In this document: piece by piece, positions 36,221 to 45,094 of the stretch
Position numbering within the stretch: position 1 is the first letter of the stretch
Layout: each line of letters opens with the position of its first letter
NCBI GenBank assembly: GCA_019429275.1
Contig: JAHYJC010000023.1
Location: forward strand, 1-64,000
Direction: 5' to 3'
From: Lentimicrobium sp.
Lineage (GTDB): Bacteria > Bacteroidota > Bacteroidia > Bacteroidales > Lentimicrobiaceae
Length of the DNA stretch: 64,000 bases
The notes under the pieces: generated by a model
Told to the model about the DNA's origin: nothing
Seen by the model: the letters and a program-made list of their open reading frames with translations, nothing else
The model's database searches: none
Made by a program: the position numbers and the translations under genes

Positions 36221-37930
36221 CTATTTATTTGCAATGGATTTTGCCCATGAATCTTTGAGTGCTACGGTGCGGTTAAAAACCAGTTTACCTGGCTGTGAGT
36301 CTGTGTCAACACAGAAATAACCCAATCTTTCGAACTGGAATTTATCCAAGACTTTTGCTCCTGCAACCGAAGCTTCCACATAACCCTCCAGAACTTTAAG
36401 CGATTCGGGGTTTAGATTCTTTTTGTAATCTTCTCCTTCAGGCACATCTTCCGGACTTTCATTGATAAATAACCTGTCATAAAGCCTGATTTCAGCTTTA
36501 ATTGCATGATTGGCCGAAACCCAGTGCAGGGTACCCTTGACTTTTCGGTTGCTTTCCGATCTGCCACTCAGGGTTTCAGGATCGTGTGTGCAGTGAATTT
36601 CGGTAATTTCTCCGGTAACCGGATCTTTCACAACCGATTCACATTTAACAATATAGGCATATTTCAACCGCACTTCACGGCCGGGTGCAAGGCGGAAGAA
36701 TTTTGACGGAGGGTCTTCCATAAAGTCATCGCGCTCAATGTACAATTCTCTTGAAAAAGAAACTTTCCGGGTACCGGCTTCAGGATTTTCAGGATTATTT
36801 ACAGCGGTCATTTCTTCGACTTCGCCTTCAGGGAAACTGGTAAGAACGAGTTTAAGCGGATTGATAACACCCATTACCCTGTTGGCGCGCTTGTTCAGAT
36901 CTTCTCTTACACAAAATTCAAGCAGGCCCACATCGATGATATTTTCGCGTTTGGCAACGCCCACAAGATCAGAAAAATTCCTGATGGATTCCGGAGTGTA
37001 CCCCCGCCGGCGTAGCCCCGAAATGGTTGGCATGCGTGGATCGTCCCAGCCGCTGACAAAGTTGTTTTTCACCAGTTCCAGCAATTTTCTCTTGCTCATA
37101 ACTGTGTAGGTCATATTCAGACGGGCAAACTCTATTTGCTGAGGTGCAAAAATCTCAAGTTCGCGGATACACCAGTCATAGAGCGGACGATGAACCTCAA
37201 ATTCAAGGGTGCAGATGCTGTGGGTAATGCCCTCGATGCTGTCGCTCTGACCGTGTGCAAAGTCATACATCGGATAAATGCACCACTGGTTGCCTGTGCG
37301 GTGATGGTCGGTGTGAATGATGCGGTAGAGCAAAGGATCTCGCAGATGCATATTGGGTGAAGCCATATCGATTTTTGCCCTGAGCACGCGGCTGCCCTCG
37401 GCAAACTCACCGGCTTTCATGCGGCGAAAAAGGTCAAGGTTTTCCTCCGCACTGCGGTTGCGGTAAGGGCTTTCCTGGCCAGGGCGGGTTGGGGTTCCTT
37501 TTTGCTCAGCAATTTGCTCGGCTGTCAGATCGCAAACATAGGCCTTGCCTTTCAAAATTAGCTTTTCAGCAAATTCATATAGCTGGGGAAAGTAGTCAGA
37601 AGCATAAAATTCCCTGCCCTCCCAGTCGAATCCCAGCCAATGCACATCATCACGGATGGAGTCAACGTATTCCACATCCTCCTTCACAGGATTGGTATCA
37701 TCGAAGCGAAGGTTGCATTTTCCGTTGTATTTGAGGGCAGTTCCGAAGTTCAGGCAGATGGATTTTGCATGGCCAATATGCAGATAACCATTAGGCTCCG
37801 GCGGAAAACGGGTATGTACCCTTCCTCCGTTCTTACCATTACGGATATCTTCCTCGATGATGGAATGAATAAAATTGGTCGGGGTTTTGCTTTCGCCCGT
37901 TACCTGGTTAACCGGGATATTCTCGCTCAT
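36221..37930 (-). CDS. glnS: Glutamine--tRNA ligase
   Basis: 569 residues. Class I core: [20 protein letters not shown] (HIGH at 51-54), [18 protein letters not shown], and the KMSKS-equivalent VMSKRKL. The C-terminal anticodon-binding beta-barrels are complete, with the GlnRS-type [11 protein letters not shown]. Charges tRNA-Gln directly, so the amidotransferase route is not needed for Gln. A TATCTTTG box at 37955-37962 should start the glnS-tRNA-Gln transcript. Confidence 0.97.
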   Translation of the reverse strand: MSENIPVNQVTGESKTPTNFIHSIIEEDIRNGKNGGRVHTRFPPEPNGYLHIGHAKSICLNFGTALKYNGKCNLRFDDTNPVKEDVEYVDSIRDDVHWLGFDWEGREFYASDYFPQLYEFAEKLILKGKAYVCDLTAEQIAEQKGTPTRPGQESPYRNRSAEENLDLFRRMKAGEFAEGSRVLRAKIDMASPNMHLRDPLLYRIIHTDHHRTGNQWCIYPMYDFAHGQSDSIEGITHSICTLEFEVHRPLYDWCIRELEIFAPQQIEFARLNMTYTVMSKRKLLELVKNNFVSGWDDPRMPTISGLRRRGYTPESIRNFSDLVGVAKRENIIDVGLLEFCVREDLNKRANRVMGVINPLKLVLTSFPEGEVEEMTAVNNPENPEAGTRKVSFSRELYIERDDFMEDPPSKFFRLAPGREVRLKYAYIVKCESVVKDPVTGEITEIHCTHDPETLSGRSESNRKVKGTLHWVSANHAIKAEIRLYDRLFINESPEDVPEGEDYKKNLNPESLKVLEGYVEASVAGAKVLDKFQFERLGYFCVDTDSQPGKLVFNRTVALKDSWAKSIANK

Positions 37931-37954
37931 TTTCTGAATTTATATTAAAGTGTG

Positions 37955-37962
37955 CAAAGATA
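37955..37962 (-). promoter_or_regulatory. -7 box for glnS
   Basis: Minus-strand TATCTTTG, followed by CA, 25 bases before the glnS ATG; exact TAnnTTTG match, same as the gltX box. Confidence 0.55.
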
Positions 37963-38125
37963 CGCAATTGCAATTTTGGAAGAGCGGTTTTGATTTCAGG
38001 TTTTCAATCAAACAGGAGAATCGCTTTGCAAAGGTTTCGAAATAATTTGAAGTTGCACCAGGAAGCTAAATCTGGAAAAAAAATAAGAAATTCAGTAATT
38101 GCAGATCTCTATCAAAATAGTTTAC

Positions 38126-38707
38126 TTAACCCAACAAATGCTCCAGTAAAATCTTCAGGCCAATTCCGATAAGTATAAGTCCTCCCAGCATTTCCATTCG
38201 CTTTCCCAGTTTTGCCCCGGCTTTTTTCCCGAATAAAATGCCAAGCATCGACATAACAAAGGTTACGCTTCCGATGATCAATACCGGAAGCAAAATAGCC
38301 AGCCAAAGAGGAGTATCGGGCGTGGCAATAAATGCAAAGGTAATCCCTACAATTAATGCATCGATGCTGGTTGCCAGCGACATGGTTATCAATATAACAG
38401 GCTTCAAAGGGTTAAAGCTGTTGCGGTGTTCTTCGGGCTTCAGGCTTTCGTAGATCATTTTAAATCCCAAAAGAGCAAGCAATCCAAAAGCGATCCAGTG
38501 GTCCATCTGGTAGAGTGCATCCCGAACAGATAAACCAGCCAGCCAACCAACCAATGGCATAAAAGCCTGAAAAAAGGCAAGCGAAAATGCAATGATGCAG
38601 GCTTTGAAAAACCGGATTCCCGGCATCATCAGGCCACTGCTCACCGAAACAGCAAATGAGTCGAATGAAAGGCCCAGCGCAAGCAGAAGAAGAGTGAAAA
38701 CTTCCAT
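38126..38707 (-). CDS. mntP: Manganese efflux pump MntP
   Basis: 193 residues from ATG 38707, giving the family start MEVFTLLLLALGLSFDSFAVS; a longer frame adds 14 residues. Six transmembrane helices with the two internal half-repeats of MntP, including the conserved acidic motifs LSFDSFAVS and ATSIDALIVG. Exports Mn2+ when it is in excess. No yybP-ykoY riboswitch fits in the 56-base gap upstream. It follows an FMN-binding protein and a porin gene on the same strand below a DtxR-type palindrome, suggesting metal-dependent control, and it also has its own -7 box at 38727-38734. Confidence 0.92.
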   Translation of the reverse strand: MEVFTLLLLALGLSFDSFAVSVSSGLMMPGIRFFKACIIAFSLAFFQAFMPLVGWLAGLSVRDALYQMDHWIAFGLLALLGFKMIYESLKPEEHRNSFNPLKPVILITMSLATSIDALIVGITFAFIATPDTPLWLAILLPVLIIGSVTFVMSMLGILFGKKAGAKLGKRMEMLGGLILIGIGLKILLEHLLG

Positions 38708-38726
38708 GATACCGATTATAAAGCGG

Positions 38727-38734
38727 CAAAAGTA
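38727..38734 (-). promoter_or_regulatory. -7 box for mntP
   Basis: Minus-strand TACTTTTG, 20 bases before the mntP start. Confidence 0.4.
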
Positions 38735-38763
38735 GAAGTTTTTACCCAAAAGACAAGCCCGGG

Positions 38764-39309
38764 TTATTTCAGAAGTTTTTGTTCTTCAAGTTTTTTCATG
38801 ATTTTCAAAGCATTTGCAACAGAATTGGTAAGGTTGCTTCCTGAAATGGTTGCTCCTGATAAGGCATCAACATTACTTCCATAAACAGGAAGGCTATCAG
38901 GAGAAAATCCGGAAAATCTTTTCAGCCATTTTTTTCCGGTAACGGCATTTCCATGCGAAGCAGGGTAGCTCAGAATAGAAACATTGTTAATTTTACGGGT
39001 GGTGTCAACAATCATAGCGAACTCGAATTCGTGGTACCTGCCCTGGGTTTTATTCACCATCAGCCAACCAATTTTTAACCCATTATTTTGTATGGCAAAC
39101 CATTTACCATCGGCACTCAGAATTTCAGGATCGGAAATGGATGGGTTACTCAGATTTAGTTTTATGAATTCAACATTTAGGCCGGGATAAAGTTCTGAAA
39201 TCGATTTATTCAGTTTTTTTAGGCTTTCCCGTGAGAGTTGCGGCCCGTCAGAAATAATGGTGAAGGCTGAAAGAAAAATTAGCAAAAGGATTTTTACCGA
39301 TGTTTTCAT
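38764..39309 (-). CDS. FMN-binding domain protein, exported
   Basis: 181 residues: signal peptide (MKTSVKILLLIFLSAFTII) and one FMN-binding domain. The flavinylation motif D-x-x-S-G-A-T is intact (Asp148 to Thr154), so ApbE could attach FMN covalently to Thr154. Such proteins carry electrons outside the inner membrane, as in extracellular electron transfer or metal-reduction chains. It sits between the porin gene (99 bases upstream) and mntP (56 bases downstream). apbE is not in the window. Confidence 0.87.
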   Translation of the reverse strand: MKTSVKILLLIFLSAFTIISDGPQLSRESLKKLNKSISELYPGLNVEFIKLNLSNPSISDPEILSADGKWFAIQNNGLKIGWLMVNKTQGRYHEFEFAMIVDTTRKINNVSILSYPASHGNAVTGKKWLKRFSGFSPDSLPVYGSNVDALSGATISGSNLTNSVANALKIMKKLEEQKLLK

Positions 39310-39408
39310 TCTTTTTATTTGAGTGGATTTTATATAACCTGAGAAAAGAAGTAGGCTGTTTGTTTCCTGATAAGCTATTTCAAAGCATAGGCGAAACTTA
39401 ACGTTGGT

Positions 39409-40599
39409 TTAAAAGTTAATGCCAAGTCCTGCATTAAATGAGGTCTGAATATTGCTAAGACCTTTTTCCCTTGTAAATTGCAAATCTGTTTTAATAACAG
39501 CACCTTCTGCAATCCTATATCCCAAACCAGTGGTAAGCTCTGTTATGTTGTAGGCTTTATTTCTTATAAGGCTGGGTTCGGTTGCTGCATGTATATCGTA
39601 TTTCTCAAACCTGATAAATAAAGTAAGTGGTCTGTCAGAAGATTTAGTTCCATGCATAAGGTCCCATGCAGCTTCAGCATACCATCCGCCCATTTCAGAA
39701 CCCAGATCTTTTCCGGTAAAAGCATTGTAGGCCGAAGTATTCTCAACCATAGTCAGGATGTACTGCCCTCTTAAATGAAGTCCACCGAAAGTGTATCTTG
39801 CATCCAATCCAAGCATGGCCAGATTTACAATAGAAGAATCGGCTCTTTGCCGCATGCTCTGGCTGTCTTTAGGTAAATTGTTATATAATGTTGACTGGGT
39901 ATTTCCAAAATAACCGGCAAGCCCCAAATTTAATCCACTGATACCATAAAAATCCACTTTAGCTGACAGGTTAGGGGAGGAGATAAAAGATTCAGCACCC
40001 CTTTGACCTCCACTGCGCAATCCATTTGGACCGCCAAGGTTTGCGCTACCATCATAGCTTTTAAAACCATTTACAACATAGAGTTGATATTTCATGTAGG
40101 CTCCGCTTAGGTTTCCTGTCAACCCCAGGCCAATTTCTCTCCATGTGGTTGGTACAATCCGTGAATCTGTCGAAGGCCGCTTCACCCCATTGTAAGTCGA
40201 AGGTTCATGATACTCATTTAAAATTCCCATTGGTATTATCATCAGACCCCCTCTTAGCATAAAAGCATCATTAAACCGGTATTGCATCAAGGCCTGCTCT
40301 ACCCATAATTCCTTAACATGCTCAAATTCAACTTCGCTAAAAAAATCCAGTTTATCGTTAAACTTATAATTGACAAGCATAACAAGTCGGGTGACATCAA
40401 GTTTTCCGTTTTTTCTTAGTGAATCATTCAAAGGTTGTATGTAATCAACATGACCATACATTCCAATCATAAGTTTATTATCGGAAGGATTATTCATAAA
40501 TGATTCAGTCATACTTTGAGGCGCCAGTATTTCCTGGGCAAATGGCCTGTTTGAGGAAAATAAAGTAAAAAGCAAGAAAAGGGACAAGAGCTTTTTCAT
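39409..40599 (-). CDS. Porin-like outer-membrane beta-barrel protein
   Basis: 396 residues with a signal peptide (MKKLLSLFLLFTLFSSNRPFAQ) and alternating strands ending in a C-terminal phenylalanine (NAGLGINF), the barrel signature. Segments such as FFSEVEFEHVKELWVEQALMQ and RGGLMIIPMGILNEYHEP resemble the phosphate-selective porin O/P-like group of Bacteroidota. The substrate is unknown. It is the first gene after a 19-base DtxR-type palindrome at 40714-40732 and probably leads the operon with the FMN-binding gene and mntP, hinting at iron or manganese physiology. Confidence 0.8.
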   Translation of the reverse strand: MKKLLSLFLLFTLFSSNRPFAQEILAPQSMTESFMNNPSDNKLMIGMYGHVDYIQPLNDSLRKNGKLDVTRLVMLVNYKFNDKLDFFSEVEFEHVKELWVEQALMQYRFNDAFMLRGGLMIIPMGILNEYHEPSTYNGVKRPSTDSRIVPTTWREIGLGLTGNLSGAYMKYQLYVVNGFKSYDGSANLGGPNGLRSGGQRGAESFISSPNLSAKVDFYGISGLNLGLAGYFGNTQSTLYNNLPKDSQSMRQRADSSIVNLAMLGLDARYTFGGLHLRGQYILTMVENTSAYNAFTGKDLGSEMGGWYAEAAWDLMHGTKSSDRPLTLFIRFEKYDIHAATEPSLIRNKAYNITELTTGLGYRIAEGAVIKTDLQFTREKGLSNIQTSFNAGLGINF

Positions 40600-40708
40600 G
40601 GGTCGTTAATATGGTTTTTAAAGTTTAGATTGAACTTGGATGATTGAAAATCAATCATATGAGTTTTTGAAATCTATTTATCGGGTTGCAAAATTTTTGT
40701 AGCCTAGC

Positions 40709-40732
40709 CTAAATTAATTTAGACTAAATTAA
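40709..40732. promoter_or_regulatory. DtxR/MntR-type operator candidate
   Basis: TTAATTTAGACTAAATTAA (40714-40732) is a perfect 9+1+9 palindrome. It overlaps a second palindrome CTAAATTAATTTAG (40709-40722). Size and layout match DtxR-family boxes (TTAGGTTAG-C-CTAACCTAA). It lies 115 bases before the porin start. The bound regulator is not in the window. Confidence 0.55.
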
Positions 40733-40804
40733 AACATCAAAATTAAAAATAATTTCGGCACTGAATTACCGAATTTTAAAAAACAATAAATGCAGGGGGA
40801 TAAA

Positions 40805-40831
40805 AAAACCGGATCAAAAAGAACCGGTTTT
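40805..40831. terminator. Hairpin terminator at the island's left edge
   Basis: AAAACCGG (40805-40812) and CCGGTTTT (40824-40831) form a perfect 8-base stem, lengthened by TC/GA pairing across an A-A mismatch. With A-runs on both sides it could act in both directions. It lies directly 3' of the tRNA-like fragment, as expected for a tRNA terminator on the minus strand. Confidence 0.6.
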
Positions 40832-40832
40832 A

Positions 40833-40850
40833 GGAGGTCTCGAGCGGACT
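40833..40850 (-). other. tRNA 3'-end fragment, candidate attachment site
   Basis: The minus strand reads AGTCCGCTCGAGACCTCC and then the terminator. This looks like the T-loop end, T-stem 3' strand and acceptor 3' strand of a tRNA, without the rest of the gene. A 3'-terminal tRNA piece beside a terminator is what an integrated element leaves at one border. No second copy is seen up to 64000. Confidence 0.45.
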
Positions 40851-40992
40851 GCAATATATTATTTAATATCAATAATATATGTTTAAAATGGGAAACAATT
40901 AGGAAACAAATAATCAGATTTTGTCATTGTCAATGGTATAAAAGGTAACCATGGTAAGAATTAAACAAGGAATTTTAAAATATTTGCCATTA

Positions 40993-41385
40993 TTAATTTT
41001 CTGGTGTTTCTAAAATTTTCAACAACTTGTTTAAAAGTAAAATTTGCTTTTCCTGCTCTTTAATTATTTTCTTCAAATAATTAATTTCTTTTGAACATTC
41101 AGAATGCTCCCCAAATAAGGACTTTATAGGTGTACTAAAAATCTGATCTGAAGCCTGAGCCTGGTCTATTTGATATGTCATAATATCCAAATAAGACTCC
41201 TTTTTAAAATAGTTTTCCGGAACGCCGAAATAATGTGCCATACGAGTTATCTGTGAACTATTAAATCGATTTGCACGCATTATATTATAAAGGTTTTGTC
41301 TTGACATTCCTAACTCTTCAGCTAAATCAGCCATTTTAACTCCTTTGGAACGTACTAAAGTATGAATTTGGTCAGATATTTTCAT
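40993..41385 (-). CDS. XRE-family transcriptional regulator
   Basis: 130 residues from ATG 41385; the longer frame adds 17 residues from the promoter. The N-terminal helix-turn-helix (KMADLAEELGMSRQNLYNIM) spans residues 15-45 and a C-terminal coiled coil (SECSKEINYLKKIIKEQEKQ) follows. Lies inside the left edge of the island and is divergent from the element's replication genes, so it is the likely repressor controlling them. The word ACAAATG occurs in this control region at 41383 (inverted), 41479 and 41532. Confidence 0.85.
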   Translation of the reverse strand: MKISDQIHTLVRSKGVKMADLAEELGMSRQNLYNIMRANRFNSSQITRMAHYFGVPENYFKKESYLDIMTYQIDQAQASDQIFSTPIKSLFGEHSECSKEINYLKKIIKEQEKQILLLNKLLKILETPEN

Positions 41386-41723
41386 TTGTAAATTTAATGT
41401 AAATAAAATGTCAATCTTCAAACAACAGAAAATCAATATAATAACAATAAAATGTTAATTATTTTAAACAAATACTTGACAAATGTAAAATAAAAAGTAA
41501 ATTTGCACGGTAAAAGTGAACAATTGCCATTACAAATGTACAGTAAGTGTAAAGAAAATCCAAATATTTCATTTATGGTATTTTATGAATTTAATTTTCG
41601 ATTTGGTGATGAGTATTAATTCATAACTGAGTATGAAGTTGATACTTGTAAAGGAATAAACACAAACATTGATTTAAAAAAAAATGAAGTTCTCAAATAA
41701 TACTAACCCAAATACTAAATGAA
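41386..41723. other. Control region between the XRE repressor and the element operon
   Basis: 338 AT-rich bases without a credible gene. It contains the TAAATTTG -7 box at 41498-41505 and two direct ACAAATGT words (41479-41486 and 41532-41539), with an inverted copy at the repressor start (41383-41389). The leader of the rightward transcript would be about 210 bases, unusually long for a small HTH gene. Confidence 0.55.
41476..41505 (+). promoter_or_regulatory. Promoter of the mobile-element operon
   Basis: -7 box TAAATTTG (41498-41505) matches TAnnTTTG. TTGAC at 41476-41480 lies 19 bases upstream in the -33 position. The overlapping ACAAATGT word could be an operator of the divergent XRE protein. 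Confidence 0.5.
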
Positions 41724-41972
41724 ATGGAACCACTCATCATCACAACGAAAAATGATTTGAAAAAAATTCTCAAAGATGCAATGATTGAAATTGATTATGA
41801 GAAGTATTGCTCTCTTGAAGGTCAAAAGACCTATTCAATCAACGGGGTCGCCAAAAGGCTTAATATGGCCCACAATACTATCAAAAAGTATGTGCTTGCT
41901 GGCGTTATTAAATCTACTTCATCAGGCAGAATTACCGAGCAAGCCATCAATGAGTACCTGGCAGGTAAATAA
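41724..41972 (+). CDS. Small HTH protein, excisionase-like (HTH_17)
   Basis: 82 residues. The second half is a winged-helix MerR/excisionase type: YSINGVAKRLNMAHNTIKKYV followed by GVIKSTSSGRITEQAINEYL. Such proteins in Bacteroidota elements act as excisionases or transcription regulators. It precedes the helicase gene by 26 bases in the same direction. Confidence 0.75.
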   Translation: MEPLIITTKNDLKKILKDAMIEIDYEKYCSLEGQKTYSINGVAKRLNMAHNTIKKYVLAGVIKSTSSGRITEQAINEYLAGK

Positions 41973-41998
41973 CTTTTAACTGAGTACAATTTCAAAAT

Positions 41999-43858
41999 AT
42001 GGGAAAATCTCCGGAAGTAAATCTACTTAGGCCTCCTTTAATTGGTAATGGCAAATCAAAAGATCAATTTAAAACACATGATCCAACATTTGAAACCGAA
42101 GACATTAAGGATAGCATCTCAACTACAGAGGACTACAACAAACATGGATTCTTTATTAAGGAAAGCAAATATTGGACTACGGTACAAAAGGGTAAGAATA
42201 GTTATAATGTCACACTTTCAAATTTTGTTATGAAGAGTTTATATCATTTGGTAAACGGTTCGAACAACTCGAAGCGGTTGATTATGTTACAGCGAAACAC
42301 CGGTGAAAAATACCTTATTGAAGTGTTTTCAAGCGAATTGAAGCCTGAATCTTTTGAAACAATCCTTAAATCCCATGGGTGCACATTTCAAGGGTCGGCT
42401 TACCAGCTAAAATTGATATTTTCTCAATTGATGGATCATGAAACTCAGGCAACTACACTTCCAATTTTGGGATGGAATGGACAACACAGAATATTTGTAT
42501 TTGCAGACTCAATTTTTACGAAGGACGAGAGATTGATTCAGGCAAACAAATATGGTATTGTTAATGATGGGAAGACCAACTATTATCTTTCATCAGCAAG
42601 TTTGGCAAATAAAGAAGATCAGGATCTGGATGTAGAACGTTTATATTGCTACAGACCTGGGTTGATTGATTTTAAAGAGTGGTCAAAATTGCTTTATCAA
42701 TCATTCGGGCCGAATGCTGTTTTAGGAATACTTTATCTCATATTGGCAATTTACAGAGACGTTGTTTTTTATCATGTCGGATTTTTTCCGTTTCTGTTCT
42801 TGTTTGGCGCTAAAGGGACAGGCAAAACCAGTTTTACAGATAAATTTCTGAGGCTTTTTGGCAGGGATGTTACAGGTACTCCATTGAACAATGCTTCAAT
42901 TCCGGGTATGTCTCGTCAGGTCTCCGGACGTAATAATGTGGTGTTTTATTTCAAGGAATATGTTGGGGCAACAGACGATTTAATTGAGGCATTTATACTC
43001 AACGGATATGATGGTGCCGGCCGTTTAACTGCAACTAAATCTACGGATTATAGGACCAAATCGTATCCTGTAAGATCAGCAATTATGTTTGATGGAAACT
43101 ATTTGCCTTCAAAAAATCAGGCGAATTTTTCAAGGATGATTATCCTGTTTTTTGAAAAGGAAAATTATACTCCTGAAGAGCAATACAAATATAAGGAATT
43201 TGAGCAGCTCTCAAAAGAAGGCTTTGGAAAGGTTTTACTTGATATTCTGAAACTCAGGCCAATCATCGAGGCCAAATTTCTTTCAACTTATAAGTCCATG
43301 TGTAAATCAGTATCACACGAGGCAAAAGCACTGGACGAGAGAAGTATTAATCATACAGCGCTACTACTCACAGTTTATGAGGTATTGGAGAATGAACTGT
43401 CATTCCCTTTTTTAATGGAAGAAGCCAAGGAGATTGTTTTAGAAAATGCCCGACAACATTCCAATCAATTAATTGAAACAGGGCCGGTGCACAAATTCTG
43501 GGAAGCTTTTGCCCATAATGTGCAAAACTATAAACTTGTAATGTTTGATGGTCATAATCGGAGCAGTAGCCACTATAATATTAAATATCAGGAAGATGTT
43601 AAGATAATACTTCAAATTAAAATTCAGCCGGTGTGGACTGCATACATGCGATACTGCAAGGAGAATAGCATACAGCCGCTTGATAGCAACAGTTTGAAGT
43701 CTCTGCTTACCTCATCTGGTAATCAAAGTTTTATTCCTTCATCACAGAAAGGAAGGTACAAATCATATACTGATAAGTGGTTTGGATCATGTTATCAGTT
43801 TTGGGCAGAAAAAACCGACTTTGGTTTTCTAATAAATGATATTGAAGTTAATGTGTAA
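41999..43858 (+). CDS. Mobile-element replication ATPase, D5/DUF927-like
   Basis: 619 residues. A central P-loop FLFGAKGTGKTSFTDKF (Lys276) is followed by a phage-type helicase core with VVFYFKEY and a sensor-like RSAIMFDGNYLP. The pattern resembles primase-associated superfamily 3 or DUF927-like helicases that replicate plasmids, phages and satellites. I see no zinc-binding or primase catalytic motif in its N-terminus, so priming must come from another protein. Its stop codon lies inside the first unit of the iteron array, which supports a Rep-plus-origin arrangement. Confidence 0.7.
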   Translation: MGKSPEVNLLRPPLIGNGKSKDQFKTHDPTFETEDIKDSISTTEDYNKHGFFIKESKYWTTVQKGKNSYNVTLSNFVMKSLYHLVNGSNNSKRLIMLQRNTGEKYLIEVFSSELKPESFETILKSHGCTFQGSAYQLKLIFSQLMDHETQATTLPILGWNGQHRIFVFADSIFTKDERLIQANKYGIVNDGKTNYYLSSASLANKEDQDLDVERLYCYRPGLIDFKEWSKLLYQSFGPNAVLGILYLILAIYRDVVFYHVGFFPFLFLFGAKGTGKTSFTDKFLRLFGRDVTGTPLNNASIPGMSRQVSGRNNVVFYFKEYVGATDDLIEAFILNGYDGAGRLTATKSTDYRTKSYPVRSAIMFDGNYLPSKNQANFSRMIILFFEKENYTPEEQYKYKEFEQLSKEGFGKVLLDILKLRPIIEAKFLSTYKSMCKSVSHEAKALDERSINHTALLLTVYEVLENELSFPFLMEEAKEIVLENARQHSNQLIETGPVHKFWEAFAHNVQNYKLVMFDGHNRSSSHYNIKYQEDVKIILQIKIQPVWTAYMRYCKENSIQPLDSNSLKSLLTSSGNQSFIPSSQKGRYKSYTDKWFGSCYQFWAEKTDFGFLINDIEVNV

Positions 43859-44077
43859 ACTATGTAAACCATGTAAACCCTTATTACTAATGTATTCATT
43901 ATTAAACAGATACCGGTTTACAGGTGGTTTACAAGGTTTACAATGAGCGAAGGTCAAAATATTTTATTGAAATCTACTGTAAACCTTTTTACCAAACAAT
44001 ACCCGTACTGTAAACTGATATATAATTGTCTTTCAAGTAGATAATGTTTACGGTTTACCAAGTTTACAGGGTTTACA
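43854..44077. repeat. Iteron-like array, 12 copies of GTTTAC/GTAAAC
   Basis: TGTAAAC at 43854, 43863 and 43872 (exact 9-base period), then GTTTACA at 43916, 43927 and 43936. TGTAAAC at 43978 and 44009 is followed by GTTTACg/c/A/A at 44046, 44053, 44062 and 44071. Copies come in clusters of 3, 3, 2 and 4 with orientation switching, mostly spaced 9 bases. It fills the gap between the helicase and BT4734-like genes. Best read as a replication-initiator or regulator binding site. Confidence 0.75.
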
Positions 44078-44122
44078 GTTTTTGAATGCTACAGGTGTAG
44101 GAAAAATTTTAATCATTTAGAA

Positions 44123-45052
44123 ATGAAATTCAGCACTTTTAAGACAAGCTATTCAAAGAAGCCATTTACTGACATGCAACTATCATTTTTTGCTTCAATT
44201 GTCCATGAGCCGGAATTAGGAGGGAAGGTTTTTATAGTAGGAGCCCGCTTAGTTAATCAGATAAGGGCTACTAAAGATGAAAAAATCCAAAAGCAATTGA
44301 AGCAACAGTTGCCAGCAATTTCCCCTGGAGCTCTTTTTGGGCTTGATAGGCAGGATTTGAGCAATTATACAGGGTTAATGCAGATTGACATAGACAATGG
44401 CATCCAAGACCCTGAACAGTTGCGTAATGAGCTTGGTAGATTATCCTGGGTAATATTTTCTTCATTATCTGTAAGGCGAGGTGTGTGGTTTTTGGTCAAA
44501 ATTCAAGAGCCTGCCAGACAAGCAGCTTATTGGGAGAAAGTAAACGAATGGCTGATAAAAAAGCATGGTTTATATGCAGATCCAGCGCGAAAAAATCCCA
44601 AAGACTTAAGATATTTCGCCCCCGATATGGACGCTATCTATAATCCCGCTGCCAGACCTCTGGCATTACTGGAGCAAGAGCCTATCATCAACTACAAAAC
44701 AGTTCCAATTTTGGGAAAATGGGGATATGGGGGTAAGGGATATGTTTCCCCACTGGACGATTTTAACCAAAATGCCGATGTGATTGGAATGTTACAATTG
44801 GATGGTTGGAAAATCAGCCACAAAAAGGGCAGTAAAATAAGATTTACCAGGCCGGGAAAAGATCATGGTACATCTGCTGATTGGGATATAAATATTCGCC
44901 GGCTTTATGTTTTTACCAGTAATAGCAATCTGGCAAATGAAGATAACCGACATGCCTTATCTCCTGTAGATATTTTAATGAAACTTTCGAATATCAGCAC
45001 TACCCATGAGATCAGGCAAAAACTTGTAGAAATGGGTTATGGCCATCGATAA
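44123..45052 (+). CDS. BT4734/BF3469-like protein (VirE N-terminal domain)
   Basis: 309 residues. The N-terminal domain (about residues 20-180) matches the VirE_N/BT4734 family found in Bacteroidota mobile elements: QLPAISPGALFG, then LMQIDIDNG and VIFSSLSVRRGVWFLVKI. The ID-x-DNG and S-x-R-G-x-W-x-L-V pattern resembles a primase-polymerase (archaeo-eukaryotic) fold, so it may supply the priming activity missing from the helicase. That last step is inference. The start follows the iteron array by 45 bases. Confidence 0.72.
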   Translation: MKFSTFKTSYSKKPFTDMQLSFFASIVHEPELGGKVFIVGARLVNQIRATKDEKIQKQLKQQLPAISPGALFGLDRQDLSNYTGLMQIDIDNGIQDPEQLRNELGRLSWVIFSSLSVRRGVWFLVKIQEPARQAAYWEKVNEWLIKKHGLYADPARKNPKDLRYFAPDMDAIYNPAARPLALLEQEPIINYKTVPILGKWGYGGKGYVSPLDDFNQNADVIGMLQLDGWKISHKKGSKIRFTRPGKDHGTSADWDINIRRLYVFTSNSNLANEDNRHALSPVDILMKLSNISTTHEIRQKLVEMGYGHR

Positions 45053-45094
45053 ATAATTGATTAAACACATACTAACCAATCTAAATTTAAACCA

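Noticed and set aside
38708-38763. yybP-ykoY manganese riboswitch before mntP
   Set aside because: Only 56 bases are available and no paired P1/L1-L3 structure is visible.
43854-44077. CRISPR array
   Set aside because: Repeats are only 6-7 bases and alternate in orientation; no 25-35-base repeat/spacer structure and no cas genes.
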